Source of the DNA: Pseudomonadota bacterium
Lineage (GTDB): Bacteria > Desulfobacterota > Desulfobacteria > Desulfobacterales > RPRI01
DNA length: 27,950 nucleotides
Direction of reading: 5' to 3'
Assembly (NCBI GenBank): GCA_018819005.1
Contig: JAHJQU010000057.1
Location: forward strand, 1 to 27,950
Shown: positions 1 to 8,478 of the stretch, piece after piece
How the letters are laid out: each line of letters begins with the position of its first letter
Numbering within the stretch: the stretch's first letter is position 1
Made by a program: the position numbers and the translations under genes
Notes under the pieces: model-generated
What the model was told of the DNA's origin: nothing
What the model saw: the letters and a program-made list of their open reading frames with translations, nothing else
Database searches by the model: none

Positions 1-257
1 AAACGGAAGTCCATGCCAGACGCAAGCCATCCAATTTGACCCCCTATTTCTGTTATCAGGCCTGCCACAAGGAGGCCGTGGCAGATAAGCCCGTTTAATT
101 TTTTTGCTTCTGCAAACCGCCTGTCATAATGAACTGGATTGTAATCTTTTGTTATATCGCCAAAAGATTCGGTTTCTTTTTTTGTGAATTTGCGCACGAC
201 CGCAAATGTGTCCCCTGCTTTTAATCCATCGACTGTTTTTTGCCTTATTTCAGACAT
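1..257 (-). CDS. MaoC-like (R)-specific enoyl-CoA hydratase, partial (3' end outside window)
   Basis: Reading leftward from an ATG at 257, about 85 codons are present before the window ends. The protein starts MSEIRQKTVDGLKAGD and contains DYNPVHYD at about residues 39-46, which fits the Asp-x4-His hydratase-2 motif of MaoC/PhaJ-type hot-dog-fold enzymes, followed by the family's ICHGLL segment. Family members hydrate trans-2-enoyl-CoA to (R)-3-hydroxyacyl-CoA, or act on related acyl-CoA substrates in the cytosol. The substrate cannot be told from this fragment. The gene lies downstream of the radical SAM gene on the same strand, but a dispersed palindromic repeat separates them, so co-transcription is uncertain. 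This gene is absent from simple complete-ORF lists because it is cut by the window edge. Confidence 0.85.
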   Translation of the reverse strand, partial: MSEIRQKTVDGLKAGDTFAVVRKFTKKETESFGDITKDYNPVHYDRRFAEAKKLNGLICHGLLVAGLITEIGGQIGWLASGMDFR

Positions 258-265
258 TTTGATTC

Positions 266-300
266 CGTAAGTGAATAGTGAAAAGTGAATAGTGAATGGA
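266..300. repeat. Short tandem GTGAATAG-type repeat
   Basis: The phrase GTGAATAGTG occurs twice within about 25 bases (around 271-294), followed by GTGAATGGACTCG, which runs into the left end of the palindromic element at 293-426. It is a low-complexity tandem repeat between the MaoC start codon and the dispersed element. No function can be assigned. Confidence 0.5.
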
Positions 301-426
301 CTCGTAAAAAAACAATTTTTCACACGAAGGCACAAAGACACGAAGAAATGCGTATTGAAAACATTCAGGTTTTTCTTTGTGTTCTCCGTGATCTTTGTGT
401 GAGAACGACTTGTTACGAAGGTCTCA
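293..426. repeat. Dispersed palindromic element A (CACAAAG core)
   Basis: The element is bounded by TGGACTCGTAAAAA (297-310) and its degenerate inverted partner TTGTTACGAAGGTCTCA (410-426). The interior is an imperfect palindrome: CACGAAGGCACAAAGACACG near 320-345 pairs with CTTTGTGTTCTCCGTG and ATCTTTGTGTG near 375-401. Nearly the same sequence occurs inverted at 24508-24640. The stop codon of the radical SAM gene (TGA, 426-424 on the minus strand) lies in the right terminal repeat. It contains no coding sequence. Confidence 0.75.
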
Positions 427-1623
427 AGTTGTGATTTTTCTGTTTTCCCATACACCGGGTATAACCGTATTGCAAAATTTACACCTGCTTCCGGAAAGAT
501 TATATGCCGGCACCAGATAGCCTTTTCGTTCTATGAGTAATTTTTTGCAGTTATGGCAGTATGTGTTCATTCCCTCATGGTTCGGAACATTGCCCACATA
601 GGCGTAACGGATTCCCTCTTTCATTGCCAGGCTCCGGAAATTTTCGAGGGTTGAAACAGGAGTAGGAGGAAGCCTGTCAAGTTTGTATTGAGGGAAAAAA
701 CGGAGAAAATGGAGAGGATGATCCGGACCGAGATTGGTAAGAATCCATCCGCACATACGCTTAACCATTTCAGGGTCATCAACGTAACCTGGCACTACGA
801 GATTGGTCATCTCAAAATGGACGCCCTTGTCGTTTAGCATTTTAAAAGTATTTAAAACAGGCTCAAGTCTGCCTCCGTTCAGCTTTCTGTATATTTTATC
901 GCTGAAGGATTTTAAATTAACATTTGCGCCGTCCACATATTTGCATAGTTCAAGCAGGGGTTCTTTGTTAATGTAACCATTTGATATCCAGAGCATGGAA
1001 AGGCCTTTTTCTTTTGCAAGACGTGCAATATCAATCATATATTCAAAATAAGAAATCGGCTCTGAATATGTGCATGAAATTGATTCGGAGCCGCTTTTTA
1101 ATGCGGCTTTAACGACATCTTCCGGGAAAAGTTCGCTTTGGCGTACTTCACCGGGTTTTGCCTGGGAAATTTCCCAGTTCTGACAATTCAGGCAACGGAA
1201 GTTACATCCTGCTGCCGCCAGCGAAAAGGATTTCGTCTGAGGTTTAAAATGGAAGAGCGGTTTCTTTTCTATGGGGTCAATATTTACACTGCAAGGATTA
1301 CCATAAGAAAGGCTATATAAGATTCCGTTAATATTGGCTTTTGATCTGCATACACTCCGGTCACCAGGTGATAATACACATCTGTGTGGGCATATTCCGC
1401 AAACCACCTTCCTGTCGCTTAATTTGGTATAAAGAAATCCTTCATGAGACCATTTTGATGGTTTATCCGGCGCATCCCCCTTGAATATCTTTCCCCGGAT
1501 GTCATCCGGACCTGGCAGGATTCCCTTCTTTTCATCAGATGGCCAGAGAGCAAACGAATAACCAGGCGCCGAGAGAATTAATGCTGTGCAGTAAAGGAAC
1601 CGCCTTCTGTTCATTATATTCAT
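424..1623 (-). CDS. AmmeMemoRadiSam-system radical SAM enzyme with export-like N-terminus
   Basis: A 399-residue radical SAM protein of the PFL-activase-like group. The cluster-binding motif is C140-x3-C144-x2-C147, preceded by a second Cys group (C75, C78, C82, C92) typical of this subfamily and followed by a C-terminal zinc-ribbon-like pair (C356/C359, C381/C384). The N-terminus, MNIMNRRRFLYCTALILSAP, has Arg-Arg-Arg-Phe plus a hydrophobic stretch ending near Ser-Phe-Ala, resembling a Tat signal. That is odd for an enzyme needing SAM and a reductant. The start overlaps the stop of the upstream membrane protein by 4 nt (ATGA), so the two genes are translationally coupled. Family membership and the link to the Memo and AMMECR1 partners are established for this system. 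The reaction is unknown, and export is inferred from the N-terminus alone. Its TGA stop lies in the terminal repeat of element A. Confidence 0.9.
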   Translation of the reverse strand: MNIMNRRRFLYCTALILSAPGYSFALWPSDEKKGILPGPDDIRGKIFKGDAPDKPSKWSHEGFLYTKLSDRKVVCGICPHRCVLSPGDRSVCRSKANINGILYSLSYGNPCSVNIDPIEKKPLFHFKPQTKSFSLAAAGCNFRCLNCQNWEISQAKPGEVRQSELFPEDVVKAALKSGSESISCTYSEPISYFEYMIDIARLAKEKGLSMLWISNGYINKEPLLELCKYVDGANVNLKSFSDKIYRKLNGGRLEPVLNTFKMLNDKGVHFEMTNLVVPGYVDDPEMVKRMCGWILTNLGPDHPLHFLRFFPQYKLDRLPPTPVSTLENFRSLAMKEGIRYAYVGNVPNHEGMNTYCHNCKKLLIERKGYLVPAYNLSGSRCKFCNTVIPGVWENRKITT

Positions 1624-3725
1624 GATTTTGTTGCTATTATAATTAAACTGATAAGTTTTAAACCAATCAAGGCGGTTGCAGCCCAGATAATGCCAAAATA
1701 GGGAATAACGACAACACTGATAAGAAGCGTTCCGGCCGCTGCCCCGATCAGGTCGGCTGAAAACAATTTTGTTACGGCTCGATTACTGTCTCCTGTCAGT
1801 TTAAGAGCTGTCGGAAACTGATAACCGCATGTCATTGAAACAATAAAACCATATAATAGAAAAGCGTACAAGGAAATACTATATCCGACCTGTTTAAAAG
1901 CCATTATCAAAATACCTGTCAGCAAAATAAGGATGGCGTCAGTTATTACAAGCAATATTTTTTTATTGCCTCCGTATCTGCTTCCTATCCATGCTCCGGG
2001 CAGAAGCCCCGCAAGAAAAATTGTAATTATCAGGCCTATTTTCAGATAAATATATCCGTAGAATATCTGAAAAGCGAATATTACCAGTATTTCTGTTCCC
2101 ATTGCCATGCATCCGGTTGAAAAAAGAACAAATTCTTCTTTTGTTATGCAAACAAGATAAATGAGACTTAACGCAGTAAGAATTATAATAAAGACAAAAG
2201 GAGAGGTTGAAAATTTAGCAAACCATTGCATGAACATTATGTGCATAAGCTGCGGATATATATCTGTATTTATCGGTGTTGACTTGTCTATGAGCTCCTT
2301 TAGCTGGTTGATCCTGTCATCGGTTACATTCCCGTAATAATAACTGCTTACATAGCTTGTGGAAATGCCTTTACGGTTAAGGGAGTCAGGAATATCTGTT
2401 TTTAAAGAAGATTGGGATGCTATAAAATAAATATTTTGTCCCGGAAGCAACAGTACATTCTTAAAATGTCGTGAGAGGGTGTTATAGACAGAAGAAATTT
2501 TCTGCCGCTGGGGTTCCGCAAGATAATTATCGTATCCCTCCATTGAAAAGCTCAATATTCCGGCGGAAGATAAATGTCTCTTTACAATTGCATAAAAGCT
2601 ATCGGTATAAAGCCTGTTTATCTGATATGTTTCAGGTTCAGGCAGATTTAATATGATTGCATCGTAGATTTTATCTGATTTTTCAAGGTATGCCCGCCCA
2701 TCCTGATTAATCACATTAAGTTCACGTATCTTTTTAATAAGTCCGAAGCGGAACAGGACATCAGACAGGTCAGGATCCAGTTCAACATAATCTATTGATT
2801 CCGGATGATATTTTTCAAGTTCTTCCATAATGTTGCCTTCAGAAGATATAACCAGTATTTGCTTGGGATCAGAAAGTTGTGAGAGGGGATAGTGAATAGT
2901 TTCTTCCGCTTTTGAAGTATTCTGATTGCTGAACAGGGGAACCCCATCTCCGACTAAAGTAAACTGCTCCCTGTCCTGATGAACCTCGATGCGCCCGTAC
3001 TTTGATTCTTTGTAATAGACGAGTTTACCTTCAGGAGGAATAAGGGATTTTTGTTCAAATAAAACGCCTGAAAGAAGGACGAAAAGGGCAAGCCCCGCTC
3101 CTGTAATTATCCTTACGGGCCTCAATCCCGAATCGTTCAGCAGATAATATGTTGCTGAAATAAGAAATATGTTCGAGATAAAGACGGATTGAAGAGGTGA
3201 AAAGAGATAAACGAGGAAAAAAGAGAAGAGGGCGCCTCCTGTCACATCGCCGAGGCTGTCGGTTATATATATGTACGAACCGGGATATTCAGGTTTTAAT
3301 GCTCTTAACACAAAAAGACTGTACGGCAGAACAAAGCCTATTAGAAGAGCGTACGGCGCTGTTGTCAGAAAAATAAAGGCGAATGTCGGATAAAACCCCA
3401 CCGAGCTTCCGTGAATAAAGAGGGTATCGCGGAGTTCCCTTATCAAAAGAATCTGCAGAGCCGGAAGCGCCGCCAGAGCAAGTGAAAGGATGCCAAGGAG
3501 ATTGGTTGACGGAGTCGTTCTCTCGCAAAAAAAACGTGAAAGGATCGTTCCTAAGCCGCCCTGGATAAGCCATGAGAAGAGAATCAGAGCAATCACGAAT
3601 TCGTTGCCCTGAAATTGCGCCAGAAATTCGCGGATGGTCAATAACTGGGTAACAACAGAGGATATGCCTGTTGCTATGACAACCAGTAATACCGGATTTT
3701 CATTTTTCCTCAAAATACTGAACAT
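1620..3725 (-). CDS. Polytopic membrane protein with spermidine-synthase-like domain
   Basis: A 701-residue protein with several hydrophobic segments at the N-terminus (about residues 10-220), a soluble central domain (about 225-500) and a second membrane block (about 515-700). The central domain resembles the Rossmann methyltransferase-like fold of spermidine synthases: a strand ending in ELDP (E about 316) and a later strand DAIILNLPEPET where the aminopropyltransferases carry their D-x-x-D/P segment. The glycine-rich SAM loop, normally GGGDG, reads ISSEGN (about 293-298), so binding of (decarboxylated) SAM is doubtful. It overlaps the end of the Memo-AMMECR1 gene by 26 nt and the radical SAM gene by 4 nt, which makes this one operon. 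Membrane-bound spermidine synthase homologues are a known family without a settled function; polyamine synthesis is not implied. Confidence 0.8.
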   Translation of the reverse strand: MFSILRKNENPVLLVVIATGISSVVTQLLTIREFLAQFQGNEFVIALILFSWLIQGGLGTILSRFFCERTTPSTNLLGILSLALAALPALQILLIRELRDTLFIHGSSVGFYPTFAFIFLTTAPYALLIGFVLPYSLFVLRALKPEYPGSYIYITDSLGDVTGGALFSFFLVYLFSPLQSVFISNIFLISATYYLLNDSGLRPVRIITGAGLALFVLLSGVLFEQKSLIPPEGKLVYYKESKYGRIEVHQDREQFTLVGDGVPLFSNQNTSKAEETIHYPLSQLSDPKQILVISSEGNIMEELEKYHPESIDYVELDPDLSDVLFRFGLIKKIRELNVINQDGRAYLEKSDKIYDAIILNLPEPETYQINRLYTDSFYAIVKRHLSSAGILSFSMEGYDNYLAEPQRQKISSVYNTLSRHFKNVLLLPGQNIYFIASQSSLKTDIPDSLNRKGISTSYVSSYYYGNVTDDRINQLKELIDKSTPINTDIYPQLMHIMFMQWFAKFSTSPFVFIIILTALSLIYLVCITKEEFVLFSTGCMAMGTEILVIFAFQIFYGYIYLKIGLIITIFLAGLLPGAWIGSRYGGNKKILLVITDAILILLTGILIMAFKQVGYSISLYAFLLYGFIVSMTCGYQFPTALKLTGDSNRAVTKLFSADLIGAAAGTLLISVVVIPYFGIIWAATALIGLKLISLIIIATKS

Positions 3726-5184
3726 TGTATGTCAGAACTTCCAGCTTGGAGTTTTTCCATGAGTCCGAGGGAAGACCGGCCTTTGTGCAAAGATGTGAAA
3801 GAAAATCTTCAGGACGTTTCAACTGTTCCCATACCTGAGGCAGAAAGGTTGCGCTTGCCCGTCCTTTCCGGATGATTACACCGTCAACACCCGGCCGGAG
3901 TTTTTTAATAAGGTCATTGCTGTCCTTGTATTCGAGGGGCTTAGGTTCGCTTAATATGCTGATTTCTATTTCAACCTTGTCAAATTCTTTTATGGTAAGT
4001 GGTGAAAAACGAAAATCGTTGAATGCGGCGTTTATGGCGTTTCGCTTTACTCCTTCCATAATCGGCGCAGAAGCATCGAGGTTTCCGATGCAGCCGCGGA
4101 GCTGATGATGAAGTTTAAGAGTTACAAATGTGCCGTTGCGTATCTTAAAGCTTTTGTCTTCAAGATCCGATGCAAGTGATTCCTGATCCGGTTTGGGTTT
4201 TATCCCGAGTTCTTCCGATATAGTTTTTCTCGCGAGCTTAAGAAGAATTTGTCCCTGCTTTTCATTCAGACTGTTTGATATATTTTTATTTTCCATAGAG
4301 GGCTCTCCATAAAAAGCGATTGATGCATATCCTACAACTCTTGAAAGATCTCCTGCTGTGTCTCCGCTGTTTGAATAGTGAATTAGAACCGGTTTCCATC
4401 CATATTTGCCGGCCAGACTCATAACGATCAGGATAGGCATCTTACCGCACGCGCTGTTATCGCGCTTTATCAGTTTTTCTTTTTCAAGATTCAATATTGC
4501 ATTTATAGTTTCTTTATCCCTGCTGACAGCTTCGTCATATTGCAGAAAGTGTGAAAGATCCGAGCTTGCCACAAGAAGTGTTTTGTCATCGATTATCATA
4601 TCTATCGCTCCTGCGATTTTGTTATAATCGACGGATCCGACCACAATCGGAACAAGGTCGAATTTTTTCAGATAGATTTGGAGGAAAGGTAGAACGACTT
4701 CAAGGGAATGCTCGTTTTTATCCGAAACAGGGATTGAACGGAAAATCTCTTTCTGAAGGCGCAGTTTTGCGGCATCTTTATGAAGTCTGACCTGGCCGAG
4801 AGGGGTTTCATATATGTCTGAATCGGATATTGCGCAGCCTGCAAAACCGACCCTGTGATCAGGTCCCATTAAAATGACTTTTGAAAACCGGTTTTCGTTC
4901 AGGACTATAGAAGCATGAGAGGCTGTGAGACCGGAATAAATATAACCGGCATGTGGCAGGATAAGGGCTTTAAGCGATTTGCCGGAAGGAGCGGTAAAGC
5001 GCGTCTCTTTTGCTTTGGATGTGAGGATTTCTATTGTCTGCCCGATTTCAGATTTACCCGACGGATAAAAAGAACCTGCATAGGCGGGTTTTCGTACATT
5101 TTCCGCAAGACAGACTGACGCTATCGAAAAAGATGAGAGAAACAAGGCCGCGCAAAAGATAATAGATTTTGTATTTAGCTTCAT
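3700..5184 (-). CDS. Secreted Memo-AMMECR1 fusion protein (AmmeMemoRadiSam components B and A)
   Basis: A 494-residue protein from the ATG at 5184. An in-frame ATG at 5232 lies inside or upstream of the predicted -10 box, whereas the ATG at 5184 has AGGGA 6-7 nt upstream, so 5184 is preferred. Residues 1-28 are a Sec signal (MKLNTK, a hydrophobic core, then CLA|EN). Residues about 30-292 are a Memo domain with conserved metal-site-like residues: H78 in PHAGYIYSG, H110 in GPDH, H212 in SSDLSH and C246 in NSACG. Residues about 309-490 are an AMMECR1 domain with the signature LRGCIG. Memo belongs to a dioxygenase-like, metal-binding fold, and AMMECR1 has no settled biochemical role. The two are often neighbours of a radical SAM gene, as here. 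A signal peptide on the fusion implies extracytoplasmic action (inference). Confidence 0.9.
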   Translation of the reverse strand: MKLNTKSIIFCAALFLSSFSIASVCLAENVRKPAYAGSFYPSGKSEIGQTIEILTSKAKETRFTAPSGKSLKALILPHAGYIYSGLTASHASIVLNENRFSKVILMGPDHRVGFAGCAISDSDIYETPLGQVRLHKDAAKLRLQKEIFRSIPVSDKNEHSLEVVLPFLQIYLKKFDLVPIVVGSVDYNKIAGAIDMIIDDKTLLVASSDLSHFLQYDEAVSRDKETINAILNLEKEKLIKRDNSACGKMPILIVMSLAGKYGWKPVLIHYSNSGDTAGDLSRVVGYASIAFYGEPSMENKNISNSLNEKQGQILLKLARKTISEELGIKPKPDQESLASDLEDKSFKIRNGTFVTLKLHHQLRGCIGNLDASAPIMEGVKRNAINAAFNDFRFSPLTIKEFDKVEIEISILSEPKPLEYKDSNDLIKKLRPGVDGVIIRKGRASATFLPQVWEQLKRPEDFLSHLCTKAGLPSDSWKNSKLEVLTYNVQYFEEK

Positions 5185-5223
5185 CGCATATTCCCTGTTT
5201 TTAAACGGTAAACCAATGTATTT

Positions 5224-5252
5224 AAAATACAATGATATATAAACGGTGTCAA
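5224..5252 (-). promoter_or_regulatory. Predicted sigma70-type promoter of the Memo operon
   Basis: On the minus strand, TTGACA (5252-5247) is followed by a 17-nt spacer and TATTTT (5229-5224). Transcription would start near 5217, leaving about 33 nt before the ATG at 5184 and excluding the ATG at 5232. Confidence 0.55.
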
Positions 5253-5314
5253 ACTAAAATGTATTCTTCCTTTTCAAGGCAATCGTATATATCATTAACA
5301 ATTTCAAACAATTC

Positions 5315-5343
5315 TTGACACGTTGAGGAGTATTTTCTATAAA
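5315..5343 (+). promoter_or_regulatory. Predicted sigma70-type promoter of the AOR gene
   Basis: TTGACA (5315-5320), a 17-nt spacer and TATAAA (5338-5343) form a near-consensus promoter. It predicts a transcript start near 5350 and a leader of about 125 nt before the ATG at 5476. The leader holds a hairpin, CCCGAA (5383-5388) pairing with TTCGGG (5403-5408), followed by an AT-rich stretch. No known riboswitch was recognised. Confidence 0.6.
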
Positions 5344-5475
5344 TCTATGCCATCTGACAGCGAGTTATAATTTTTCTGTGTACCCGAACTAACATTGGTC
5401 ATTTCGGGGCAAGGCTCTCAATCAGATATTATGCAAAGATCTCATTTATAACAAACCTTAATATCAGAGGTGCTT

Positions 5476-7434
5476 ATGACCGGAGGCTATACAGGCAAGC
5501 ATTGCATTGTGAATCTTGAAAACCAAACAACTGAAGTAATTGAACCCGGTGATGACTTTTACAGGAAATATCTTGGGGGGTATGGTCTTGGAGCTGCTGT
5601 TATCATGGAACGGCAAAAGCCCGGGACAGCACCGCTTTCACCTGAGAGCCATCTTGGATTCTGCTCCGGGCTGCTTACCGGCTCAGGTGCATTTTTTTCA
5701 GGCCGGTTCATGGTTGTTGGAAAATCTCCGCTTACCGGAGGCTGGGGGGATGCAAATGCTGGCGGTTTTTTTTCGCAAGAGCTTAAGAGAACAGGATATG
5801 ACGCCGTTTTTTTTACCGGAAAATCTGAAAAACCGGTATGGGTATTTATTGACGATGGGAAAATTGAAATAAAAGATGCCTCTTTGCTTTGGGGGAAGGA
5901 CATTACTGAGACTGAAGATCTTATAAAAAATGAACTGAATGATAATAAAGTTCAGATAGCCTCGATTGGAGAGAGCGGGGAGAAAATATCGCTTATTTCG
6001 GGGATTGCAACAGACAGCGGGCGTATTGCAGCCAGGTCAGGCCTTGGCGCAGTTATGGGGAGTAAAAACCTCAAGGCTCTTGCAGTAAGGGGCAAATTAA
6101 AAGTTCCTGTAGCAAACCCTGAAACTGTCAAGGAGATAAACAAACAATTTATTAAAGAGTATAAAAAGTCAAACATAGTTGACAGATTGACTTTGCGTTT
6201 CATGAATTTTTTGAGCCAGATTATTGCTGTAACAGGTATTTCGGTTCCTGCAAAACCATCCCTTATCAGAGAGATTTATAAAAAATACGGAACTTCGGGT
6301 CTTACTGTCTATTCAGCCATGACGGGTGATATGCCTATAAAAAACTGGAAGGGTGTAGGTTATACGGATTATACAATCGAAAAGGCTGAGAAAAACTCGG
6401 ATAAAAACGTGGTTAAATACCAGAAAAGAAAATATGCCTGTCAGTCATGCCCGCTTGGTTGCGGCGGAATAATTGATGTGAAAAAAGGGCGTTTTAAGGG
6501 GACAAGCAGCCATAAGCCTGAATATGAGACGCTTGGCGCTTTCGGAGGTCTTCTTTTGAATGACGACCTTGATGCGATTATCGAACTGAATGAGATGTGC
6601 AACAGAGCCGGTATCGATACGATTTCAACAGGAGGAACGGTCGCTTTTGCCATAGAGTGCTTTGAAAACGGTATAATAGATGAAAAGACAACGGGCGGGT
6701 TGAAACTCGGTTGGGGAAAGACCGGAGAAATAATAAGGCTTACCGAAATGATTATCCGGCGGGAAGGATTAGGCGATATTCTTGCTGATGGAGTGAAAAA
6801 AGCAGCCGAGCGTATTGGAAAAGGATCGGAACAATTCGCAATACATGCGGGCGGGCAGGAGCTTCCGATGCACGATTCGAGGCTTGATCCGGGGTATGCA
6901 ATTGCATATGAATGCGAGCCGACACCGGGACGTCATACAATCTCTTGTTATCTTTATGCCGGCCTTTTTGGAGTAAAGAAGAAATTTCCAGAAGCGCGCC
7001 GTATGATAAAGAGCGCAGAAGGAAGGAGTTTAAAAAAGGTTAAGGCGTATGCAGCAGGAAGTTTTTACATGCAGCTTGTAAACTGTACCGGTATGTGCAT
7101 GTTTGGAGCTATGACGAGTTCTCTTCCTTTGGTTGAATATCTGAATGCCGCTACAGGCTGGAATCTTTCTGCCGATGAATATTTTAAGACAGGGGAACGC
7201 ATACTAAATCTAAGAAAGGCTTTTAACGTGAGAGAAGGCATACGGCCTGCAGATCACAAGCTCAGCGGCAGGGCTCTTGGCGCAATACCTCTTTCCGGAG
7301 GACCGCTTAAGGGTGTTACTGTGGACATGGAAACCATACGCAGGGAGTTTTTCAAAACTGCAGGCTGGGATATTGCTACCGGCGGCCCGACAAATGAAAA
7401 ACTGAAGGAGCTCGAAATAGATACCCTGTGTTAG
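5476..7434 (+). CDS. aor: Tungsten-type aldehyde:ferredoxin oxidoreductase
   Basis: 652 residues from the ATG at 5476. A GTG six bases upstream is in frame, but AGAGG at 5466-5470 is correctly spaced only for the ATG. The N-terminal domain has the family's YLGGYGLG and SGRFMVVGKSPLTGGWGDAN segments, which contact the bis-pterin tungsten cofactor. The [4Fe-4S] cysteines are C322-x2-C325-x3-C329 (ACQSCPLGC) plus, towards the C-terminus, NCTGMC (C537 and C541), where the fourth ligand is expected. AOR-family enzymes oxidise aldehydes to acids, or run in reverse, using ferredoxin in the cytosol. Substrate range cannot be read from sequence. At 652 residues it is somewhat longer than the archaeal archetype. 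No ferredoxin or cofactor-maturation gene is adjacent, and the gene appears monocistronic behind its own promoter. Confidence 0.92.
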   Translation: MTGGYTGKHCIVNLENQTTEVIEPGDDFYRKYLGGYGLGAAVIMERQKPGTAPLSPESHLGFCSGLLTGSGAFFSGRFMVVGKSPLTGGWGDANAGGFFSQELKRTGYDAVFFTGKSEKPVWVFIDDGKIEIKDASLLWGKDITETEDLIKNELNDNKVQIASIGESGEKISLISGIATDSGRIAARSGLGAVMGSKNLKALAVRGKLKVPVANPETVKEINKQFIKEYKKSNIVDRLTLRFMNFLSQIIAVTGISVPAKPSLIREIYKKYGTSGLTVYSAMTGDMPIKNWKGVGYTDYTIEKAEKNSDKNVVKYQKRKYACQSCPLGCGGIIDVKKGRFKGTSSHKPEYETLGAFGGLLLNDDLDAIIELNEMCNRAGIDTISTGGTVAFAIECFENGIIDEKTTGGLKLGWGKTGEIIRLTEMIIRREGLGDILADGVKKAAERIGKGSEQFAIHAGGQELPMHDSRLDPGYAIAYECEPTPGRHTISCYLYAGLFGVKKKFPEARRMIKSAEGRSLKKVKAYAAGSFYMQLVNCTGMCMFGAMTSSLPLVEYLNAATGWNLSADEYFKTGERILNLRKAFNVREGIRPADHKLSGRALGAIPLSGGPLKGVTVDMETIRREFFKTAGWDIATGGPTNEKLKELEIDTLC

Positions 7435-7496
7435 AACTGTAATTTGGTTCCGGGTGTCCTGTTTCGGTATTCGATTCACGGTTCACTATCCGCAAG

Positions 7497-8294
7497 CTAT
7501 GCCTTTATGACTTCGGAAATATGGACGAGGGATGCACCGGAATCAAGAAATTTATTGTAAAAGGTTTTTATTGCCGATGCAGTTTCGGGAAAAGGATGCC
7601 CGATTCCGACTGCTGTCCCATGGTTTATTGCGTGCCTTTTGAGCTTTAAAAGCTGATACAGAATTGCTGATTCTTCCACTCTGTTATCTATGAATATATT
7701 CCTGTGCGCTGCGGCCATTTTAAGCGACCTGGCTGTCATATAACCTTTCGAATTGCTTGAAGTGAGGCTGTCAACAAAAAACAGCTTGCTGTCTTTCGCG
7801 AATCTTAATGCCTGAAAAATTTTAATCTGGCAGGCAGTAAATTTTGATCCCATGTGATTATTTATGCCTTTTGCGTAGGGGATTTCAGAGATATTTTCTT
7901 CCATAACCCTGATAATTCGATCTTCTTCATCTCCTATGTAAAGGGCTCCCGGTCCAGGGTCGAGATCAGGATTGTACGGCTCCATAGGCTGATGAAGCAT
8001 AATTTCATGACCGTTTTTGTTGATTTCACAAGAGAGATAATAGGAGTTTGGAAGTTTAGGCAGTACTGAATACGTTAATGGAATTTCGAGTTCCAGAAAT
8101 TGCCTGGCGCGGGAAACACTATATCCTATGTCGTCTATTATCAGAGCAATGGATGGTTGGATTTGATTATTATCTTTTTTTTCAAAGGCAGAGGCTTTAG
8201 AAAAAAGATCTAATCCAAGCAGGTTCCCCGCCATAACAAAAGCACTCTTTTGCAAGAAGCTTCTTCTGCTTAATTGTTGCTCAATCAAAGACAT
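7497..8294 (-). CDS. Divergent polysaccharide deacetylase (YibQ/DUF610 family), Tat-exported
   Basis: 265 residues. The N-terminus contains SRRSFLQKS followed by a hydrophobic run to about residue 35, a near-perfect twin-arginine signal. The mature part opens with the ALIIDDIGY strand (Asp-Asp of the NodB-like metal site) and continues through NGHEIMLHQPMEP, GINNHMGS (His-x3-Ser) and FFVDSLTS to GIGHPFPET, which is the order seen in the divergent polysaccharide deacetylase family. Such proteins are periplasmic and thought to act on cell-envelope glycans; the substrate is unknown. The gene converges with AOR, with 62 bases between the stops. A promoter-like TTGACA/TATTTT pair ends only 5 nt before the ATG and no Shine-Dalgarno is visible, so the message may be leaderless. 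Confidence 0.85.
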   Translation of the reverse strand: MSLIEQQLSRRSFLQKSAFVMAGNLLGLDLFSKASAFEKKDNNQIQPSIALIIDDIGYSVSRARQFLELEIPLTYSVLPKLPNSYYLSCEINKNGHEIMLHQPMEPYNPDLDPGPGALYIGDEEDRIIRVMEENISEIPYAKGINNHMGSKFTACQIKIFQALRFAKDSKLFFVDSLTSSNSKGYMTARSLKMAAAHRNIFIDNRVEESAILYQLLKLKRHAINHGTAVGIGHPFPETASAIKTFYNKFLDSGASLVHISEVIKA

Positions 8295-8299
8295 GCGAA

Positions 8300-8328
8300 A
8301 AAATACAATATATTGCGGTTAGTGTCAA
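8300..8328 (-). promoter_or_regulatory. Predicted promoter abutting the deacetylase start codon
   Basis: On the minus strand, TTGACA (8328-8323), a 17-nt spacer and TATTTT (8305-8300) precede the ATG at 8294 by 5 nt. Normal spacing would put the transcription start at or within the first codon. Confidence 0.5.
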
Positions 8329-8478
8329 TCAAATATACCATATATTGTAAACAAAGAAGCATTGATGAGGTAAAAAGACTAACTTTTGGAATGTTATGAT
8401 TTTAATTGAAGGGGCTGTTGCGGTTTTGAATCGAAACAGTTGGCATATTCACCGTAGCTTGCGTCGGGGAGCTTCAAC

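Noticed and set aside
3700..5232. Start of the Memo-AMMECR1 gene at 5232
   Set aside because: That ATG lies within or upstream of the predicted -10 region and lacks a ribosome-binding site; the ATG at 5184 begins a normal Sec signal with AGGGA upstream.
5350..5475. Molybdenum/tungsten cofactor riboswitch before aor
   Set aside because: A hairpin exists, but I could not match the conserved riboswitch elements. Reported only as a structured leader.
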